Of a DNA stretch of 64,000 bases, positions 17,251 through 26,289 are shown piece by piece. Each line of letters begins with the position of its first letter. Positions within the stretch are counted from its first letter, which is position 1. The position numbers and the translations under genes were made by a program. The stretch lies in the NCBI GenBank assembly GCA_027450045.1, contig DAIDKM010000001.1, positions 1-64,000 on the forward strand. Reading direction: 5' to 3'. This DNA comes from Paludibacter sp. (GTDB lineage Bacteria; Bacteroidota; Bacteroidia; Bacteroidales; Paludibacteraceae). The notes beneath the pieces are model-generated. The model made no database searches, was not told the origin of the DNA, and worked only from the letters and a program-made list of their open reading frames with translations.

Positions 17251-17853
17251 TTATTTTTCCTGATACAACACCGGATTGAGTGTTGGATCATTGTACATTT
17301 TCATTTGTTTATAGACTTTCATCCACTTTTTCCCTTGTTCAATATCATTCAACAGTTGATCGATAGCCGTTGACAAATCTTGTTTTTGATCCAAAAGCAC
17401 GTGCAGTTTTTTTTCACATGCCGTCCGATGTTCAGGGGTTGCCTCTTGTCGTTTGGATTCTTGTTGCATATGATAAATCTTTAGTATCAAAATAGATAAC
17501 CGATCAATTGCCCATGCCGGGCTTTCCGTGTTGATGGTTGCATCTGCTGAACGGGGAATGTCATGATATTTTTCCCAGAAATAAGAATCTATCAGTTCCA
17601 CTAAATCCGTGCGTTCCTGATTCGAGTGGTCAATGCGTCGTTTAATAGCTAACGCTTCCACAGGATCGATTTTCGGATTTCGAATAATGTCTTCTAAATG
17701 CCATTGCACGGCGTCTATCCAATTTTTCTTAAATAAATGATATTCAATTGTATGATCGGGATAGATCACTGGCATTACGGCATCAACATCGTTTGTCTCA
17801 TGGTATTTTGCCGTAGCAGTCTCAAAAATATTGGCACAAAGTGTACTAAACAT
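17251..17853 (-). CDS. DUF4254 protein
   Basis: A 200-residue soluble helical protein of DUF4254, recognisable by the NWIDAVQWHLEDIIRNP stretch, RRIDHSNQERTDLVE and SPAWAIDRLSILILKIYHM. In Bacteroidota it is regularly found next to a GT9 heptosyltransferase, as here, so a role in lipopolysaccharide core synthesis is likely but unproven. No catalytic motif is evident and there is no signal peptide. Confidence 0.85.
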   Translation of the reverse strand: MFSTLCANIFETATAKYHETNDVDAVMPVIYPDHTIEYHLFKKNWIDAVQWHLEDIIRNPKIDPVEALAIKRRIDHSNQERTDLVELIDSYFWEKYHDIPRSADATINTESPAWAIDRLSILILKIYHMQQESKRQEATPEHRTACEKKLHVLLDQKQDLSTAIDQLLNDIEQGKKWMKVYKQMKMYNDPTLNPVLYQEK

Positions 17854-17935
17854 AGTCTATATTATCGACACGCAGCAATAAAACCAATGACAATAATTTA
17901 TTTTGCAATGTATTGCGGTGTGTGTCATTAATGAA

Positions 17936-19354
17936 TTAATATTTATAATGGTCAGCTTTGTAAGGTCCTTCTTTCGCAACTCCGATGTAAGCAGCTTGTT
18001 CCGATGTAAGTTCTGTCAATTTAACGCCAAGTTTATCCAAATGGAGGCGGGCAACTTCTTCATCGAGTTTTTTCGGCAAACGATAAACATTCACTTCGTA
18101 AGGGTGCGTATATAATTCGATTTGTGCTAAAGTTTGATTTGAGAACGAGTTACTCATTACAAACGAAGGGTGACCTGTGGCACAGCCTAAGTTTACCAGA
18201 CGTCCGTCAGCTAATAAAAGAACAAAATGGCCGTCAGGGAAAGTGTATTTATCCACTTGGGGTTTAATGTTCTCGTGAACAATCCCCGGAAATGTTTTTA
18301 ATTTTTCAACCTGAATCTCATTGTCAAAATGGCCAATGTTACACACAATAGCGCCGCTTTTCATTTTTTCGAGGTGCTCAATGCGGATAATATCACGATT
18401 GCCGGTGGTAGTGACGTAAATGTCACCTTCAGGAATGGCATCTTCAACTGTGGCTACCTGAAATCCTTCCATTGCAGCCTGAAGTGCACAAATAGGATCA
18501 ATTTCGGTGACAATGACCCGTGCGCCGTATGAACGCATGGAGTGCGCCGATCCTTTACCTACATCGCCGTACCCACATACAACCACAATTTTTCCGGCTA
18601 ACATGATATCAGTGGCACGTTTGATTCCGTCAGCCAACGATTCACGACATCCGTAAAGATTGTCAAATTTCGATTTGGTAACTGAATCGTTCACATTAAA
18701 AGCAGGAAATAACAATTTGCCTTCTTCCAACATTTGATAAAGACGGTGTACGCCGGTTGTGGTTTCTTCCGAAACGCCACGAATCTCAGGTACCATGCGT
18801 GTCCATAAAGTATTGTCGTGTTGCAAGAGTTTTTTCAGAATGCTTACAAGCTGGCGCTCGTCTTCGCCTTCTGTAGGCTGATCGAGTATCGAGGCCTGAT
18901 TTTCGGCAGCCAACCCTTTATGAATCATTAAGGTGGCATCGCCTCCATCATCCACGATAAGGTTTGGGCCTTTGTTTCCTTTGAAAGTCAATGCTTGTAG
19001 AGTGCACCACCAATATTCTTCCAGCGTCTCGCCTTTCCATGCAAAGACAGGAATTCCGGCGGCAGCAATGGCAGCAGCGGCATGATCTTGCGTGGAATAA
19101 ATATTACAACTTGCCCAACGTACTTCAGCGCCTAAAGCAACCAACGTTTCAATAAGTACAGCTGTTTGGATCGTCATGTGAAGAGATCCGGTGATACGCG
19201 CATTTTTGAGTGGTTGTAGCGGCCCGTATTTTTGACGCAATGCCATTAATCCCGGCATCTCTTTTTCGGCTAAAATGATCTCTTTACGACCAAAATCAGC
19301 TAAGTTTATGTCGGCAACTTTGTAGGATAAGGTTGAAAATAATGCTTCGTTCAT
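17936..19354 (-). CDS. ahcY: Adenosylhomocysteinase
   Basis: About 472 residues. It hydrolyses S-adenosylhomocysteine to homocysteine and adenosine, with tightly bound NAD. It shows [28 protein letters not shown], the substrate region [14 protein letters not shown], the NAD motif [13 protein letters not shown], and the C-terminal KADHYKY. The internal segment found in the longer (about 470) bacterial form is present. I chose the ATG at 19354 because homologues start only a few residues before LSYKVADI; the ATG at 19378 lies in another frame, and the one at 19372 would add six residues. Confidence 0.96.
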   Translation of the reverse strand: MNEALFSTLSYKVADINLADFGRKEIILAEKEMPGLMALRQKYGPLQPLKNARITGSLHMTIQTAVLIETLVALGAEVRWASCNIYSTQDHAAAAIAAAGIPVFAWKGETLEEYWWCTLQALTFKGNKGPNLIVDDGGDATLMIHKGLAAENQASILDQPTEGEDERQLVSILKKLLQHDNTLWTRMVPEIRGVSEETTTGVHRLYQMLEEGKLLFPAFNVNDSVTKSKFDNLYGCRESLADGIKRATDIMLAGKIVVVCGYGDVGKGSAHSMRSYGARVIVTEIDPICALQAAMEGFQVATVEDAIPEGDIYVTTTGNRDIIRIEHLEKMKSGAIVCNIGHFDNEIQVEKLKTFPGIVHENIKPQVDKYTFPDGHFVLLLADGRLVNLGCATGHPSFVMSNSFSNQTLAQIELYTHPYEVNVYRLPKKLDEEVARLHLDKLGVKLTELTSEQAAYIGVAKEGPYKADHYKY

Positions 19355-19413
19355 AGCGATGTTTTCTTTCACAGAATGGGTTATCTTGTTTGTATAAACT
19401 ATATTCGTGGGGA

Positions 19414-19421
19414 CAAAGATA
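19414..19421 (-). promoter_or_regulatory. Candidate -7 element for ahcY
   Basis: TATCTTTG on the minus strand, about 60 bases before the chosen ahcY start. The only upstream TTTG is 12 bases away, closer than usual, so the -33 assignment is uncertain. Confidence 0.5.
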
Positions 19422-19506
19422 GTTTTTATTTTTCAAAGTCAGGAAAGCCGTTTTGCAATTTTGCACCTCATCGACGTGTGGTGATTACTTTTTTACATCA
19501 TTTGAA

Positions 19507-19538
19507 TTTGCGATTTCAAGCGTAAAGCCCTACTTTTG
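19507..19538 (+). promoter_or_regulatory. Promoter of the Yip1-like/smpB genes
   Basis: TTTG at 19507-19510, 20 bases, then TACTTTTG at 19531-19538 match the Bacteroidota promoter consensus, 26 bases before the coding start. Confidence 0.7.
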
Positions 19539-19564
19539 CACTGACTAAAAAGAAGGTATATCTT

Positions 19565-20128
19565 ATGTTGAAAGTAATTTACAGAAAACTGGTTTTGTTG
19601 TTGACCAAACCTGAAGTGGCTTGGGGTGATTTTATGGCTGAAGGGAAACCTAACGATAAAGTAATCAATAAGTTCTGTTACCCGTTGATGTCGATTGCAG
19701 CCGGAGTTTTGCTAATCAGCGAAGCCTTGTTTCGGCGCGCTCCGTTTCATGTGTTGTTGGTGCATAGCTTAATCTATTTTGTTACATTGTTCAGTTCTTT
19801 TTTCATTGTTCGCTATGTTTTAGCCATTTTGTTGGAAAAACGCTACCATATTGCTGCCACAAAAGATCAACTCACGTTGATTACAGGTTATTCTTTTTCC
19901 ATTGTTTACATTCTCTATATTGTAACAGCTATCTTTCCGGGTTTCTTTTTTCTATGGGCATTTTTTCTTTACACACCTTATTTGGTTTGGATTGCTTCGG
20001 ATGTCATATTTCAGATTCAGCCTGAAGCACGTGGTGTGTTAGTGCTTGGCCTTAGCGCATTAGTGGCGGGCGTGCCTTGGTTTATCAGTTTGATTTTTAA
20101 CGGCTTGTTTCTATCTAATCTCCGATAA
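19565..20128 (+). CDS. Yip1-like multi-pass membrane protein
   Basis: A 187-residue integral membrane protein with about five hydrophobic segments (near 40-55, 65-90, 110-130, 130-150, 160-180), resembling the Yip1/YIP1-domain proteins of Bacteroidota that lie just before smpB. The N-terminal region ([20 protein letters not shown]) matches that family. Function is unknown. smpB follows after four bases, so the two are cotranscribed. Confidence 0.75.
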   Translation: MLKVIYRKLVLLLTKPEVAWGDFMAEGKPNDKVINKFCYPLMSIAAGVLLISEALFRRAPFHVLLVHSLIYFVTLFSSFFIVRYVLAILLEKRYHIAATKDQLTLITGYSFSIVYILYIVTAIFPGFFFLWAFFLYTPYLVWIASDVIFQIQPEARGVLVLGLSALVAGVPWFISLIFNGLFLSNLR

Positions 20129-20132
20129 TACG

Positions 20133-20588
20133 ATGCATCGCGCTTCATCCATTGTCATCAAAAACAGACGTGCATCATTCGATTACGAATTGGTGGAACG
20201 TTTTGTGGCCGGGTTGCAATTGTACGGAACCGAAATCAAAGCCATTCGTGAAGGAAAAGCGGGCTTATCGGATGCTTATGGTTTGATGCTTCGTGGTGAA
20301 TTGTGGATGAAGAATATGCACATTGCTGAATATTCTTTTGGTAACTTTGCCAACCACGAGGTGCGTCGAGATCGCAAACTATTGCTTACCAAACGTGAAT
20401 TATCGAAGCTCACCCGCGCCACAAAAGAGACGGGTTTCACGATTGTGCCGGTCAAATTATTTATCAATGATCGTGGTCTTGCAAAATTGGAAATAGCGGT
20501 TGCTCGTGGCAAAAAGAATTACGATAAACGTCAATCCCTTCGTGCAAAAGAAGATAAACGACAAATTGACAGAGAAATGAAGCGATAG
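20133..20588 (+). CDS. smpB: SsrA-binding protein SmpB
   Basis: A 151-residue protein that binds tmRNA and brings it to stalled ribosomes for trans-translation. Features are [31 protein letters not shown] split by the conserved GTEIK motif, the NMHIAEYS strand, and the basic C-terminal tail ([19 protein letters not shown]) that enters the decoding centre. Length is normal. A small GC-rich hairpin at 20618-20630 follows the gene. The tmRNA gene itself is not in this window. Confidence 0.97.
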   Translation: MHRASSIVIKNRRASFDYELVERFVAGLQLYGTEIKAIREGKAGLSDAYGLMLRGELWMKNMHIAEYSFGNFANHEVRRDRKLLLTKRELSKLTRATKETGFTIVPVKLFINDRGLAKLEIAVARGKKNYDKRQSLRAKEDKRQIDREMKR

Positions 20589-20653
20589 ATTTGCTATTGC
20601 TTGTAATGTGTTTTTATCCCTCCGCGAGGGTTCATCCATAAAAATCGAAGATA

Positions 20654-21853
20654 ATGCCAAAAATTTCAGGAAGAGGTTTTGCCATGCCTCAGTCGCCGAT
20701 TCGTAAATTAGTGCCATTGGCCGATAAAGCTAAAGCTCGTGGCATTAAAGTATATCATCTTAATATTGGCCAGCCGGATGTCCCGACACCGCCCATTGCA
20801 CTTGAGGCGTTGAAAAATATTGACCTGAAAATTTTTGAATATTCTCCGAGTGACGGTTTGTTGAGTTTTCGTCAGAAGTTGGTAAAATACTATGCAAAAT
20901 TCAATATCAACGTTTCGGTAGACGATATCATCATCACAACCGGTGGTTCCGAAGCGGTGAATATTGCTTTCTTGTCATGCCTCGATCCTGATGATGAGAT
21001 CATTGTGCCGGAGCCTGCCTATGCAAATTATACTGCATTTGCCATCGGGAGCGGTGCTATTGTTCGTCCGGTTGTTTCTTCCATCGATGAGGGATTCCGG
21101 TTGCCTCCTGTTGAAAAGTTTGAAGAGTTGATTACGCCACGGACGAAAGGTATTATGATTTGTAATCCAAATAATCCGACAGGTTATCTTTATACTCATG
21201 CTGAGCTGAATAAGATTCGTGACATTGTGAAGAAATACGATCTTTTTCTCTTTTCCGATGAGGTCTATCGCGAGTTTTGTTACACAGGTGCACCTTATAT
21301 TTCGGCTTTTCATCTCAAAGGTATTGAACATAATGTGGTTTTGATTGATTCTGTATCAAAGCGTTATAGCGAATGCGGCATTCGTATCGGCGCTTTGGTG
21401 ACTAAAAACGAAGATGTCAAACGAAGCGCCATGAAATTTTGTCAGGCACGGTTAAGTCCGCCTTTGATTGGCCAAATTATTGCCGAAGCATCGTTGGATA
21501 CACCTGAAGAATATATGTTGGATGTTTACAATGAATATGTGGAACGTCGCAAGTTTATGATCGACGAACTGAACCGAATCCCAGGTGTTTATTCTCCTAT
21601 ACCGATGGGTGCTTTTTACACGGTGGCACGCTTGCCAATTGACGACTCCGATCGGTTTTGCGAATGGTTATTATCAGAATTTGATTATGAAGGTCAAACA
21701 GTGATGATGGCTCCTGCTTCGGGATTTTATACCAACAAAGGCGTAGGTCGCAATGAAGTACGTTTGGCTTACGTTTTGAATATTGAAGATTTAGCCAAAG
21801 CAATGAAAGTGTTGCGCGTCGCGCTTGAACAGTATCCATACCGTACGTTGTGA
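20654..21853 (+). CDS. Class I/II pyridoxal phosphate aminotransferase (aspartate aminotransferase-like)
   Basis: A 399-residue fold type I aminotransferase. Motifs are HLNIGQPDVPTPP, TTGGSEAVNIAF for the phosphate loop, NPNNPTG, SDEVYREF with the Asp that pairs with the pyridine nitrogen, and the PLP lysine in SVSKRYSECG followed by RIGALV. The fold and motifs fit aspartate/aromatic aminotransferases of subgroup I-gamma. The precise substrate cannot be set from sequence. It lies 65 bases after smpB and may be in the same transcript. Confidence 0.92.
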   Translation: MPKISGRGFAMPQSPIRKLVPLADKAKARGIKVYHLNIGQPDVPTPPIALEALKNIDLKIFEYSPSDGLLSFRQKLVKYYAKFNINVSVDDIIITTGGSEAVNIAFLSCLDPDDEIIVPEPAYANYTAFAIGSGAIVRPVVSSIDEGFRLPPVEKFEELITPRTKGIMICNPNNPTGYLYTHAELNKIRDIVKKYDLFLFSDEVYREFCYTGAPYISAFHLKGIEHNVVLIDSVSKRYSECGIRIGALVTKNEDVKRSAMKFCQARLSPPLIGQIIAEASLDTPEEYMLDVYNEYVERRKFMIDELNRIPGVYSPIPMGAFYTVARLPIDDSDRFCEWLLSEFDYEGQTVMMAPASGFYTNKGVGRNEVRLAYVLNIEDLAKAMKVLRVALEQYPYRTL

Positions 21854-21905
21854 TATATCACTTTTTTGTTTCTTGTCGAGTTCTATCGTTTAACTTCTTG
21901 ATTCC

Positions 21906-23150
21906 TTGAATTTCCCATTTTTTATAGCAAAACGAATCCATTTCACCGACGATGGCAAACGACGTGTCTCTCGTCCCGCTGTGCGCATCGCTATGTTGGG
22001 TATTGCCGTGGGATTGATGGTAATGATGATAACGTTAGCTATCGTGATGGGATTCAAAAAAGAGGTTCGAAACAAAATTGTGGGTTTTGGTTCACACATA
22101 CAAGTCATGCGTTTTGACAATAATTCAACGTATGAAACACGGCCTATTGCTGTATCCGATTCCATGATTGCTTCGCTGTCCCATCTGTCGGGCATTCGTC
22201 ATGTGCAACGTGTCGCTTCAAAACCCGGAATCATTAAGACGGATGATCAGTTTCAGGGAGTTGTTTTCAAAGGTGTCGGTAATGATTTTGATTGGAATTT
22301 CTTTCAACAAAACATGGTGGCTGGAACACGTTTTGCTGACAATGATTCGTTACCTTCGAACCAGGTGGTTGTTTCAAAAGATATTGCCGACAAGCTTCAT
22401 TTGAAAGTTGGAAGTAGCTTTATTGCTTATTTTTTACAAACCCGATTGCAAGCGCGTAAATTTCATGTCACGGGTATCTATTCCACCAATTTTGGCGATT
22501 TCGATAAATTGTATATTTTGTGCGATATCCGCACCATTCAGCAGTTGAATAACTGGCAGCCGGATGAAATCAGCGAACTTGAAATTTCCATCAAAGATTT
22601 TAACCAACTTGATGCCCTGAGCGATACCGTTTATTTTCACGTGGCGAATCGCATCGATCGCAACGGAACAGCTTATTATTCTCAATCAATTAAAGACCTG
22701 AATCCACAACTCTTTGCTTGGCTCGGGTTGTTTGATATGAATGTATGGGTTATTCTTATCTTGATGATGGCCGTTTCGGGTTTTGTGATGATTTCGGGCT
22801 TATTGATTTTAATTTTGGAACGGATTCAAATGATCGGCATCCTGAAGGCCCTGGGATGCTCCAATTGGGATATTCGAAAAATATTTCTCTATCATTCCGG
22901 CTTTCTCATTCTGAAAGGCATGTTCTGGGGGAATCTTCTCTCATTGACTTTCATTATTGTGCAACGTACCACGGGACTTATTCCGCTCGATCCGACTAAT
23001 TATTACGTTTCGGCGGTGCCTGTCGATTTGCATGTGGCGACATTTCTGTTACTTAACCTTGCCGTGTTTGTCATTTCTACCATAATGTTGGTAGGCCCGT
23101 CCTATTTAATTACAAAAATTTCGCCAGTTTCGGCAATTCGATATGAATAG
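21906..23150 (+). CDS. LolC/LolE-type ABC transporter permease
   Basis: A 414-residue FtsX/MacB-fold permease of the lipoprotein-releasing (LolC/E) type: one TM helix near the N-terminus (AVRIAMLGIAVGLMVMMITLAIVMGF), a large periplasmic domain, and three TM helices in the C-terminal third (about 275-300, 320-345, 380-400) with ILERIQMIGILKALGCSNWDIRKIF cut by the coupling helix. It uses a TTG start at 21906: homologues begin at this point (NFPFFIAKRIHF) and no ATG is available nearby. The partner ATPase is not adjacent. Substrate is probably outer-membrane lipoproteins, by family. Confidence 0.88.
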   Translation: MNFPFFIAKRIHFTDDGKRRVSRPAVRIAMLGIAVGLMVMMITLAIVMGFKKEVRNKIVGFGSHIQVMRFDNNSTYETRPIAVSDSMIASLSHLSGIRHVQRVASKPGIIKTDDQFQGVVFKGVGNDFDWNFFQQNMVAGTRFADNDSLPSNQVVVSKDIADKLHLKVGSSFIAYFLQTRLQARKFHVTGIYSTNFGDFDKLYILCDIRTIQQLNNWQPDEISELEISIKDFNQLDALSDTVYFHVANRIDRNGTAYYSQSIKDLNPQLFAWLGLFDMNVWVILILMMAVSGFVMISGLLILILERIQMIGILKALGCSNWDIRKIFLYHSGFLILKGMFWGNLLSLTFIIVQRTTGLIPLDPTNYYVSAVPVDLHVATFLLLNLAVFVISTIMLVGPSYLITKISPVSAIRYE

Positions 23151-23182
23151 GACTTTGTATTTGCGTTACTTAACATAATACT

Positions 23183-24280
23183 ATGAGAGCCATTGTCCTA
23201 GTTTCTAATGATTTGAGTACTGATCGCAGGGTGGAGCGTACTTGTTCTACGTTGCAGAAATGTGGCTATGAAGTGTTATTGGTAGGTCGTTTACGGAAAA
23301 ACAGCCTTCCGATGGAAAAGCGTTCGTATCCGGTTCGTCGATTGCGTCTTTGGTTCGAGACGCAGGCTGTTTTTTATGCAGAACTAAACATCCGCTTTTT
23401 CTTTTTTCTCCTTTTCAAGCAAACGGATTTGGTTTTTGCCAACGATTTGGACACGCTTTTATCTGGTTATCTTGTGGCTGCACTTCGAGGTAAACGGTTG
23501 ATTTATGATAGTCACGAATATTTTACCGAAGTTCCCGAACTACAAAAGAATCCTTTTGCGCGTAAAGTGTGGTTGACCATTGAGCAATGGATACTTCCCA
23601 AACTGAGGGATACCATTAGCGTGAATCAGGCCATTGCTGATATCTACAACAAACAATATGACATTCAAATGATTTCCGTACGCAATGTGCCGTCGCAGCG
23701 TGTTCCTTTGGCCACGCCATTTCTTCATCTGAAATCGGATAAAAAGGTTGTGTTGTATCAAGGTGCGTTGAATCGTGGTAGGGGGTTAGAGTGGGTGATC
23801 GACGCCATGCCGTTGTTAGATAATGTGGTTCTCTGGGTTTGTGGCGATGGTTATCTGATGGATGAGATCAAACAACGTGTTGTGGACAGTAACGTGACTG
23901 ACCGAGTCCTTTTTTTTGGTAAAATCGACATTGAGCATTTGGAACATTACACGCGATGCGCCGATCTTGGGTTATGTCTGCTTTCCGACGAAGGGCAGAA
24001 TTATTATTATTCGTCGCCCAATCGTCTTTTTGATTTTATGCGCGTCGGCGTTCCTGTATTGGCCACCGATTTTCCTGAAATACGAAGAGTAGTTGAAAAA
24101 TACCGGACAGGTGAGCTGATTGATCACTACGAACCGGCTTTTCTGGCACAAACCATTCAACGCATGTTACTCGAATGGGCAACAATGCCTGAAAAAATAC
24201 AGCGTTTTCACAACGCTGTCGAAGATTTTTGCTGGGAAAATGAAGAGCTTCATTTGATAGAAGTCATTCAAAGAAGCTGA
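23183..24280 (+). CDS. Glycosyltransferase family 4 protein
   Basis: A 365-residue GT-B glycosyltransferase. The N-terminal domain contains VLVSNDLSTDRRVERTCSTL and VFANDLDTLLSGYL with the YDSHEYFTEVPEL motif seen in a Bacteroidota GT4 subgroup. The C-terminal domain has VVLYQGALNRGRGLEWVIDA, an ADLGLCLLSDEGQNYYYSSPNRLFDFM stretch around the donor-binding Glu/Asn region, and GVPVLATDFPEI. Substrate is unknown; a cell-surface polysaccharide role is likely. Its 3' end overlaps the convergent lipoate ligase gene by 13 bases. Confidence 0.88.
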   Translation: MRAIVLVSNDLSTDRRVERTCSTLQKCGYEVLLVGRLRKNSLPMEKRSYPVRRLRLWFETQAVFYAELNIRFFFFLLFKQTDLVFANDLDTLLSGYLVAALRGKRLIYDSHEYFTEVPELQKNPFARKVWLTIEQWILPKLRDTISVNQAIADIYNKQYDIQMISVRNVPSQRVPLATPFLHLKSDKKVVLYQGALNRGRGLEWVIDAMPLLDNVVLWVCGDGYLMDEIKQRVVDSNVTDRVLFFGKIDIEHLEHYTRCADLGLCLLSDEGQNYYYSSPNRLFDFMRVGVPVLATDFPEIRRVVEKYRTGELIDHYEPAFLAQTIQRMLLEWATMPEKIQRFHNAVEDFCWENEELHLIEVIQRS

Positions 24281-24897
24281 CCTGCTTTAGTCAATGAAGT
24301 TTCAAATGATTGTGACATGGTGCTTTTTAAATCTTCATAGTTTTTTGTATAGCCTATTTCTTTGAGTGAAGTAACAAATTCGGAATGTTTTCTCCCATTC
24401 CTGTAATCAGGTTCTTTTGATGGATATTTCAGGTATCTTTCAAATGTGGTGGCTGGTTCGCCTATATTGATCACCGCATGATAGAGTAGCACATCTTTTT
24501 TTCGGTAAATGGCTGATCCTGATATTTTTTTACCATCAATGGCTATATCCGAAATTCCCTTCATCGAAAGATTGTGAATATCTTCCTTTTCCAATACTGA
24601 GATAATCAATGAGTTGATTTTGTCGAAAACATCTTTCGGCTGCAATCCGTTAGTCTGGTGAAAGGCAACTGCAACGATTAGGTTGTTAGGGGTAAGCATC
24701 ACTGTTTGACCGCCTGATGGCCTTTTCAGCACCGTGATGTTATCCTGTTTCACGTTTTCGACATATAGTGCTACCTCTGCTCTATTTGAAGCGCCCAAAA
24801 TGATGTACCTTTTGTCAGGAATCCAGATAAGGAATCGCTTTGTTTTGTCTACAAGCAAATGTATATCGGGAAGATTGTAATCAGTCACGTTAAGCAT
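24268..24897 (-). CDS. lplA: Minimal lipoate-protein ligase (LplA-like)
   Basis: A 209-residue biotin/lipoyl protein ligase-fold protein. It shows the RPSGGQTVML loop (the RRxGGG equivalent), and DGKKISGSAIYRKKDVLLYH with the conserved lysine of the lipoyl-adenylate pocket. It ends where the catalytic domain ends and lacks the C-terminal accessory domain of E. coli LplA. It begins four bases after lpdA, so it is the last gene of the 2-oxoacid dehydrogenase operon and should lipoylate the E2 encoded there. I start at the ATG at 24897; the frame extends upstream to 25038 inside lpdA without homology. Ligase rather than octanoyltransferase activity is inferred. Confidence 0.85.
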   Translation of the reverse strand: MLNVTDYNLPDIHLLVDKTKRFLIWIPDKRYIILGASNRAEVALYVENVKQDNITVLKRPSGGQTVMLTPNNLIVAVAFHQTNGLQPKDVFDKINSLIISVLEKEDIHNLSMKGISDIAIDGKKISGSAIYRKKDVLLYHAVINIGEPATTFERYLKYPSKEPDYRNGRKHSEFVTSLKEIGYTKNYEDLKSTMSQSFETSLTKAGQLL

Positions 24898-24901
24898 GTC
24901 T

Positions 24902-26248
24902 TTATTTATGTATTGCTTTGTCCACCGCATCAAAGCCTGCTTCCATAAATATTTCCGACACGGTGGGATGCGCATGTATGGTTTGAGCCACATCATAAAC
25001 CGTGCCTTCAATGGACATAAAAGCTGAGGCTTCCGCAATCATATCGGTGGCATTGGCTGCTACAATCTGTACACCGAGCACCTGTCCGTATTTTTTGTCG
25101 GACAACATGCGGATTGAACCTTCCGTGTTTCCTTCGATCATGGCTTTACCATTTGCTGATAAAGGAAACTCGCTTATTTTATAGCTAATTCCTTCCTCTT
25201 TAATCTCTTTTTCTGTCATGCCGATCTGTGCAATTTCAGGCACTGTGTACATATTAATCGGATATACTTGATTGTCGAAATTGGATTTGATACCTTTAAT
25301 CGTATTAATCACATGAATGCCCTGCGCCGAGGCCACGTGAGCCACAAAGCTCTTTCCGCTTACATCGCCGATGGCATAAACTCCTTTGAGATTTGTCTCA
25401 AATTGGTCGGACGTTTTGATAAATCCCCGCTCGGTGAGTTCAAGTGGAGTTTCACTATCAGGAAGAATGGCCTTTCGCGAATTGCAATTGACAAGTAAGT
25501 CGCATGTAATTTTATTACCGCCAATCCATAATTCGCCGTTCTCAAACTTTTCAGGATAATCATTGAGTATTAAATCAATCTTATCGGTGTCGAGTTTTTT
25601 TGTGATATAAGCAATCAAATGATCGTCCAATCCATCCAGAAAATATGGGCTATTAGCAACTATGGTTACTTTTTTGTCAATCAGTTTGAAAAACTGTGCC
25701 ATCTCTACTGCCGAAACGTGATTGCCCGTCACCACAATGTTTTCGGGAATTGAATTGAGCGAAAACAAAGTTTCCATTTCTGCTACAGGCGCATTCGCTA
25801 ACGATTTGTCCATTACTTTGGGTTTGGAGCCGGTGGCAATAATAATTGTTGAAGCTGTAATTTTTCGATTGTCCACGTAAACAGAATGATCAGATCCTAA
25901 TTTGGCTGTGCCGGTAATTAGTTCTACTCCATTCTTTTTGAGCAGGTAATTGACTCCGGCGCTCAGTTTTTTTGTGATACGGGTCGAGCGAGCCTTGGCT
26001 TTGCCCCAGTTGAATGACAACTTTCCGACATCAATGCCATCGATGCCAAACTCTTCAATATGTTTGGTTTTGTCGAAGAGTTTAGCGCTTTCCAATAAGG
26101 CTTTTGTGGGAATGCAACCCCAGTTGAGGCACATTCCTCCAATATATTTTTTTTCTACAATGGCAGTTTTCAAGCCAACTTGCCCTGCACGAATGGCAGC
26201 AACATATCCCGCTGGTCCTGCACCTATGATCAAAACATCATAATCCAT
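24902..26248 (-). CDS. lpdA: Dihydrolipoyl dehydrogenase (E3)
   Basis: A 448-residue flavoprotein disulfide reductase that reoxidises dihydrolipoamide on E2 with NAD. Evidence: FAD motif VLIIGAGPAGYVAAIRAG, the redox disulfide in GGMCLNWGCIPTK, YAIGDVSG for FAD, and the C-terminal His-Glu pair in IHAHPTVSEIFMEA. The NAD-binding glycine motif is unusual (IVVTGNHVSAVEMAQFF in place of GxGxxG-rich IGGGYIG-type), which may lower or change cofactor use. It lies 41 bases after the E2 gene. Confidence 0.94.
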   Translation of the reverse strand: MDYDVLIIGAGPAGYVAAIRAGQVGLKTAIVEKKYIGGMCLNWGCIPTKALLESAKLFDKTKHIEEFGIDGIDVGKLSFNWGKAKARSTRITKKLSAGVNYLLKKNGVELITGTAKLGSDHSVYVDNRKITASTIIIATGSKPKVMDKSLANAPVAEMETLFSLNSIPENIVVTGNHVSAVEMAQFFKLIDKKVTIVANSPYFLDGLDDHLIAYITKKLDTDKIDLILNDYPEKFENGELWIGGNKITCDLLVNCNSRKAILPDSETPLELTERGFIKTSDQFETNLKGVYAIGDVSGKSFVAHVASAQGIHVINTIKGIKSNFDNQVYPINMYTVPEIAQIGMTEKEIKEEGISYKISEFPLSANGKAMIEGNTEGSIRMLSDKKYGQVLGVQIVAANATDMIAEASAFMSIEGTVYDVAQTIHAHPTVSEIFMEAGFDAVDKAIHK

Positions 26249-26289
26249 AATGAGTCTCCTTAAAATTAGGCTAATTGTTTGTAATCAAA

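Noticed and set aside
20618..20630. Hairpin CCCTC-CGC-GAGGG after smpB as a terminator
   Set aside because: No T-run follows and the loop is three bases; the downstream gene may be cotranscribed.
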